Made by a program: the position numbers and the translations under genes
Notes under the pieces: generated by a model
The model's input: only the letters and a program-made list of their open reading frames with translations
Told to the model about the DNA's origin: nothing
The model's database searches: none
Part shown: one piece after another, positions 61,896 through 64,000 of the stretch
Position numbering within the stretch: the first letter of the stretch is position 1
How the letters are laid out: the number at the start of each line of letters is the position of its first letter
NCBI RefSeq assembly: GCF_007997215.1
Contig: NZ_VORW01000021.1
Location: 1-64,000, forward strand
Length of the DNA stretch: 64,000 nt
DNA from: Algoriphagus aquimarinus
GTDB taxonomy: Bacteria > Bacteroidota > Bacteroidia > Cytophagales > Cyclobacteriaceae
Direction: 5' to 3'

Positions 61896-62363
61896 TTATT
61901 GGATAATTTCTTTTAAAATTCCTGTTCCAAAGCCAATCATTTTCCAATCTGATATTTCTAGGTCAATCACAGCCATCATTCCAGGTTGCAATCCAAGATA
62001 ATTCTCATCGGAAATATGTGACAGAAGTAAACTAATTGTGGGATTGTGACCGATGAAAAGACAAGAATCCACGGAGGCTGAAGTTTTTTCTAATAAAGAT
62101 ATCATATCACCTAAATTTCCCTGATAGATGTCGCGGGTGAAAATAGACTCTTTAATAGTAATGCGTTTTCCTATCAGATCAGCTGTTTCCATGGTGCGTT
62201 GTGCTGAAGAACAGTACATCAAATCCACCGATTTTAGCTTTTCATCTAAGCTTTCACCCATACGGATCAGATTTTCTCTCCCTTTTTTGGTGAGTTGCCG
62301 TTGAAAATCTGAACCTTGAGAAAAACCTGCTTCTCCGTGTCTGAGTAAAAACAATTGCTTCAT
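61896..62363 (-). CDS. SixA-type histidine phosphatase
   Basis: The 155-residue protein belongs to the histidine phosphatase superfamily in the short SixA form. The nucleophile His is in LLRHGEAG near residue 6-13, a second Arg in SSAQRTMETADL (near 55), and the other His in CLFIGHNPTISLLL near 99-112. SixA removes phosphate from histidine-containing phosphotransfer proteins. A target in the window is the hybrid kinase at 3266-7534 only by speculation. It lies divergent from topA. Confidence 0.85.
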   Translation of the reverse strand: MKQLFLLRHGEAGFSQGSDFQRQLTKKGRENLIRMGESLDEKLKSVDLMYCSSAQRTMETADLIGKRITIKESIFTRDIYQGNLGDMISLLEKTSASVDSCLFIGHNPTISLLLSHISDENYLGLQPGMMAVIDLEISDWKMIGFGTGILKEIIQ

Positions 62364-62443
62364 GATAAGTGGTTTATACCCTTAAAAGTATTTGTGACTT
62401 TAATCAAAAATCCCACCAAATCGAGTCTAGTCAATTTTAAATA

Positions 62444-62475
62444 TTTGGACGAGAATACAATGCCGTCTATTTTTA
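62444..62475 (+). promoter_or_regulatory. Promoter of topA
   Basis: TTTG (62444-62447) and TATTTTTA (62468-62475) are 20 bp apart; the last position of the -7 box is A rather than G. It places the start near 62480, about 39 bases before the topA ATG. Confidence 0.55.
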
Positions 62476-62518
62476 GCTTTTCTTATCGGGTTTGAAAACC
62501 CAGAATAATTGCTTTTAT

Positions 62519-64000
62519 ATGTCAAAAAACCTTGTTATCGTCGAGTCACCTGCCAAAGCCAAAACCATTGAGGGATACTTGGGCAAAGACTATAAGGTAG
62601 CATCCAGCTACGGTCACGTTCGAGATCTTCCAAAAGGCGATAAGGCGATCGATATTAAAAATAGATTTAGTCCTACATATGAGGTCACTGCCGATAAAAA
62701 GGATGTGATCAAGAACCTCAAGGCTTTAGTAAAAGATGCAGAGACTGTCTACCTAGCGAGTGATGATGACCGTGAGGGAGAGGCTATTTCTTGGCATCTA
62801 AAAGAAGTGCTGAAGCTAAAGGATGAGAACACAAAAAGAATCGTCTTCCGCGAAATCACTAAAAATGCAATTGTAAAAGCAATTGAAAACCCAAGAGGGA
62901 TTGATATAGATCTGGTAAATGCACAGCAGGCTAGACGTATTTTGGATCGTTTGGTAGGTTTTGAGCTTTCTCCTATTCTATGGAAGAAAATCAAAACAGG
63001 ACTTTCTGCGGGTAGAGTACAGTCAGTGGCGGTTCGCCTGATTGTGGATCGTGAGCGGGAAGTTGAGCAGCACAAAGCAAAGTCAAGTTTTAGAATTACG
63101 GCTATTTTCGAAGTAGAAGGAAGAACATTCCAAGCTGAGTTGCCAAAGAAATTTGACACCAAAGCTGAAGCTGAGGAATTCCTAAAGACATGCCTGAAGG
63201 CTGATTTCTCTGTAGCTAACCTAGAAAAGAAGCCAGGAAAGAAATCTCCAGCGGCACCTTTTACCACATCTACACTTCAGCAGGAGGCAAGTAGAAAGCT
63301 TTACTTCTCAGTGGCTCAGACAATGTCTGTAGCGCAGAAACTGTATGAAGCTGGAAAGATTACTTATATGAGAACAGATAGTGTGAATCTATCGGATGAT
63401 GCAATGGCTTCTGCCAAAAATGCGATCCACGATTCATACGGAGAGAAATACCATAAGTCAAGAAAATTCACTACCAAGTCTGAAGGCGCTCAGGAGGCTC
63501 ACGAAGCAATCCGTCCTACAGACTTCGCTAATTCCCATGTGACAGGAGAACGCAACGAGCAGCGCCTCTATGAGCTGATCTGGAAGCGTGCTATAGCTTC
63601 TCAGATGGCTGATGCAGAATTGGAGAAGACTATTATTACTGTGGATATATCGAACCAGCCTCAAAATCTGGTTGCAACTGGAGAAATCATCAAGTTTGAT
63701 GGCTTTTTGAAAGTGTACTTAGAAGATACAGATGAGGAGCCGGAAGAGGACGATAGCAATGAAGGAAAAGTACTCTTACCTCCATTGACAATTGGTCAGC
63801 CTTTAGCTCTTCAGGAAATGAAGGGCCGTGAGACTTTCTCCAGAGCTTCTCCGAGATATACAGAAGCATCATTGGTGAAGAAGTTGGAAGAACTGGGAAT
63901 TGGTCGTCCTTCAACCTACGCTCCGACAATTTCTACTATTCAGAGACGTGAATACGTGATCAAGGAATCCAGAGATGGAACGCCTAGAGATTATGTGGAA
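62519..64000 (+). CDS. topA: DNA topoisomerase I, 5' part (cut by window edge)
   Basis: TopA relaxes negative supercoils by a type IA mechanism. The first 494 codons are present and open to the end of the window. The start MSKNLVIVESPAKAKTIEGYLG is the TOPRIM domain with its Glu, followed by LASDDDREGEAISWHLKE (metal-binding DxDxE). ARRILDRLVGFELSPILWKKI and SAGRVQSVAVRLIVDRERE follow. The nucleophile is Y283 in ITYMRTDSVN. The LGIGRPSTYAPTISTIQ segment lies near 460-476. The C-terminal zinc or repeat domains are beyond 64000. A promoter lies at 62444-62475. Confidence 0.95.
   Translation, partial: MSKNLVIVESPAKAKTIEGYLGKDYKVASSYGHVRDLPKGDKAIDIKNRFSPTYEVTADKKDVIKNLKALVKDAETVYLASDDDREGEAISWHLKEVLKLKDENTKRIVFREITKNAIVKAIENPRGIDIDLVNAQQARRILDRLVGFELSPILWKKIKTGLSAGRVQSVAVRLIVDREREVEQHKAKSSFRITAIFEVEGRTFQAELPKKFDTKAEAEEFLKTCLKADFSVANLEKKPGKKSPAAPFTTSTLQQEASRKLYFSVAQTMSVAQKLYEAGKITYMRTDSVNLSDDAMASAKNAIHDSYGEKYHKSRKFTTKSEGAQEAHEAIRPTDFANSHVTGERNEQRLYELIWKRAIASQMADAELEKTIITVDISNQPQNLVATGEIIKFDGFLKVYLEDTDEEPEEDDSNEGKVLLPPLTIGQPLALQEMKGRETFSRASPRYTEASLVKKLEELGIGRPSTYAPTISTIQRREYVIKESRDGTPRDYVE

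Noticed and set aside
61710..61916. 68-codon frame with GTG start, hydrophobic
   Set aside because: No family features, AT-rich codons as in the surrounding gap, and its end overlaps the convergent SixA-type gene.
62749..63267. 172-codon leftward frame
   Set aside because: Serine-rich antisense shadow of topA, which shows all type IA motifs on the plus strand.
1..64000. tRNA, rRNA, CRISPR, prophage or insertion sequence
   Set aside because: No TPsiC-like GGTTCRAATCC arms in gaps, no regularly spaced repeats, and no transposase or phage structural proteins seen.

Overview
The window is a gene-dense piece of a Bacteroidota chromosome, most likely from the order Cytophagales and resembling Cyclobacteriaceae such as Algoriphagus. 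The taxonomic call rests on gene content and signals, not on a database search. The supporting signs are a fused branched-chain E1 dehydrogenase, methionine synthase split into two genes, DUF2911 and DUF1080 secreted proteins, TonB-dependent receptor biology, start codons without Shine-Dalgarno sequences, and several promoters of the Bacteroidota form TTTG / 17-21 bp / TAnnTTTG. I see no tRNA, rRNA, CRISPR array, insertion sequence or prophage. Nearly all genes look intact; only topA is cut, by the right edge of the window.

Layout. 0.2-9 kb: a keto-acid dehydrogenase E1 fusion, a YbjQ-family protein, a soluble multi-PAS hybrid histidine kinase and a duplicated outer-membrane barrel protein. 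9-14 kb: a SAM-I riboswitch controlling a methionine/one-carbon operon (two-gene MetH plus MetF). 14-20 kb: a small lipoprotein, an HMG-CoA lyase with a long structured leader, then a leftward block of dprA, a MerR-type regulator, rsmE and a DEAD-box helicase with an Arg/Gly/Asp-rich tail. 20-25 kb: a DUF2911 protein, a 2-hydroxyacid dehydrogenase, a tandem Usp protein, a TPR protein and holA.

25.2-34.8 kb is one long rightward gene train: a huge periplasmic TPR protein, a plug-less outer-membrane barrel, a SPOR-domain membrane protein, ExbB, ExbD, a TonB-like protein, folC and trmB. It reads as a dedicated trans-envelope energised machine, formally similar to Tol-Pal. 35-41.5 kb holds a sirtuin lacking most of its zinc cysteines, a DUF5996 protein, and a cluster of serine hydrolase, YfcC-type carrier, aldo/keto reductase and MFS transporter. 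41.8-47.4 kb is the most unusual part: a secreted tandem-domain protein, a Tat-exported histidinol-phosphate-aminotransferase-like enzyme, a GNAT protein, and a leftward two-gene unit. That unit pairs a 679-residue helical protein, built on a 29-residue repeat and ending in a HELTH zincin-like domain, with a 299-residue caspase-fold-like (gingipain/CHAT-like) protein. I nominate this pair as the best candidate for an undescribed system.

47.7-64 kb: an atypical Nramp-like transporter, an alpha/beta hydrolase with rmuC, trkA-trkH, a CHRD-like lipoprotein, a TonB-dependent receptor with a partner lipoprotein behind a Fur/Zur-like palindrome, an exonuclease-GIY-YIG fusion, a YpfJ-type metalloprotease, a DUF1080 protein, a SixA-type phosphatase and the 5' part of topA. 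Several intergenic gaps (about 22.98, 23.80, 34.86 and 41.57 kb) carry diverged copies of GCAGAG/CACAGAG-type extragenic repeats.
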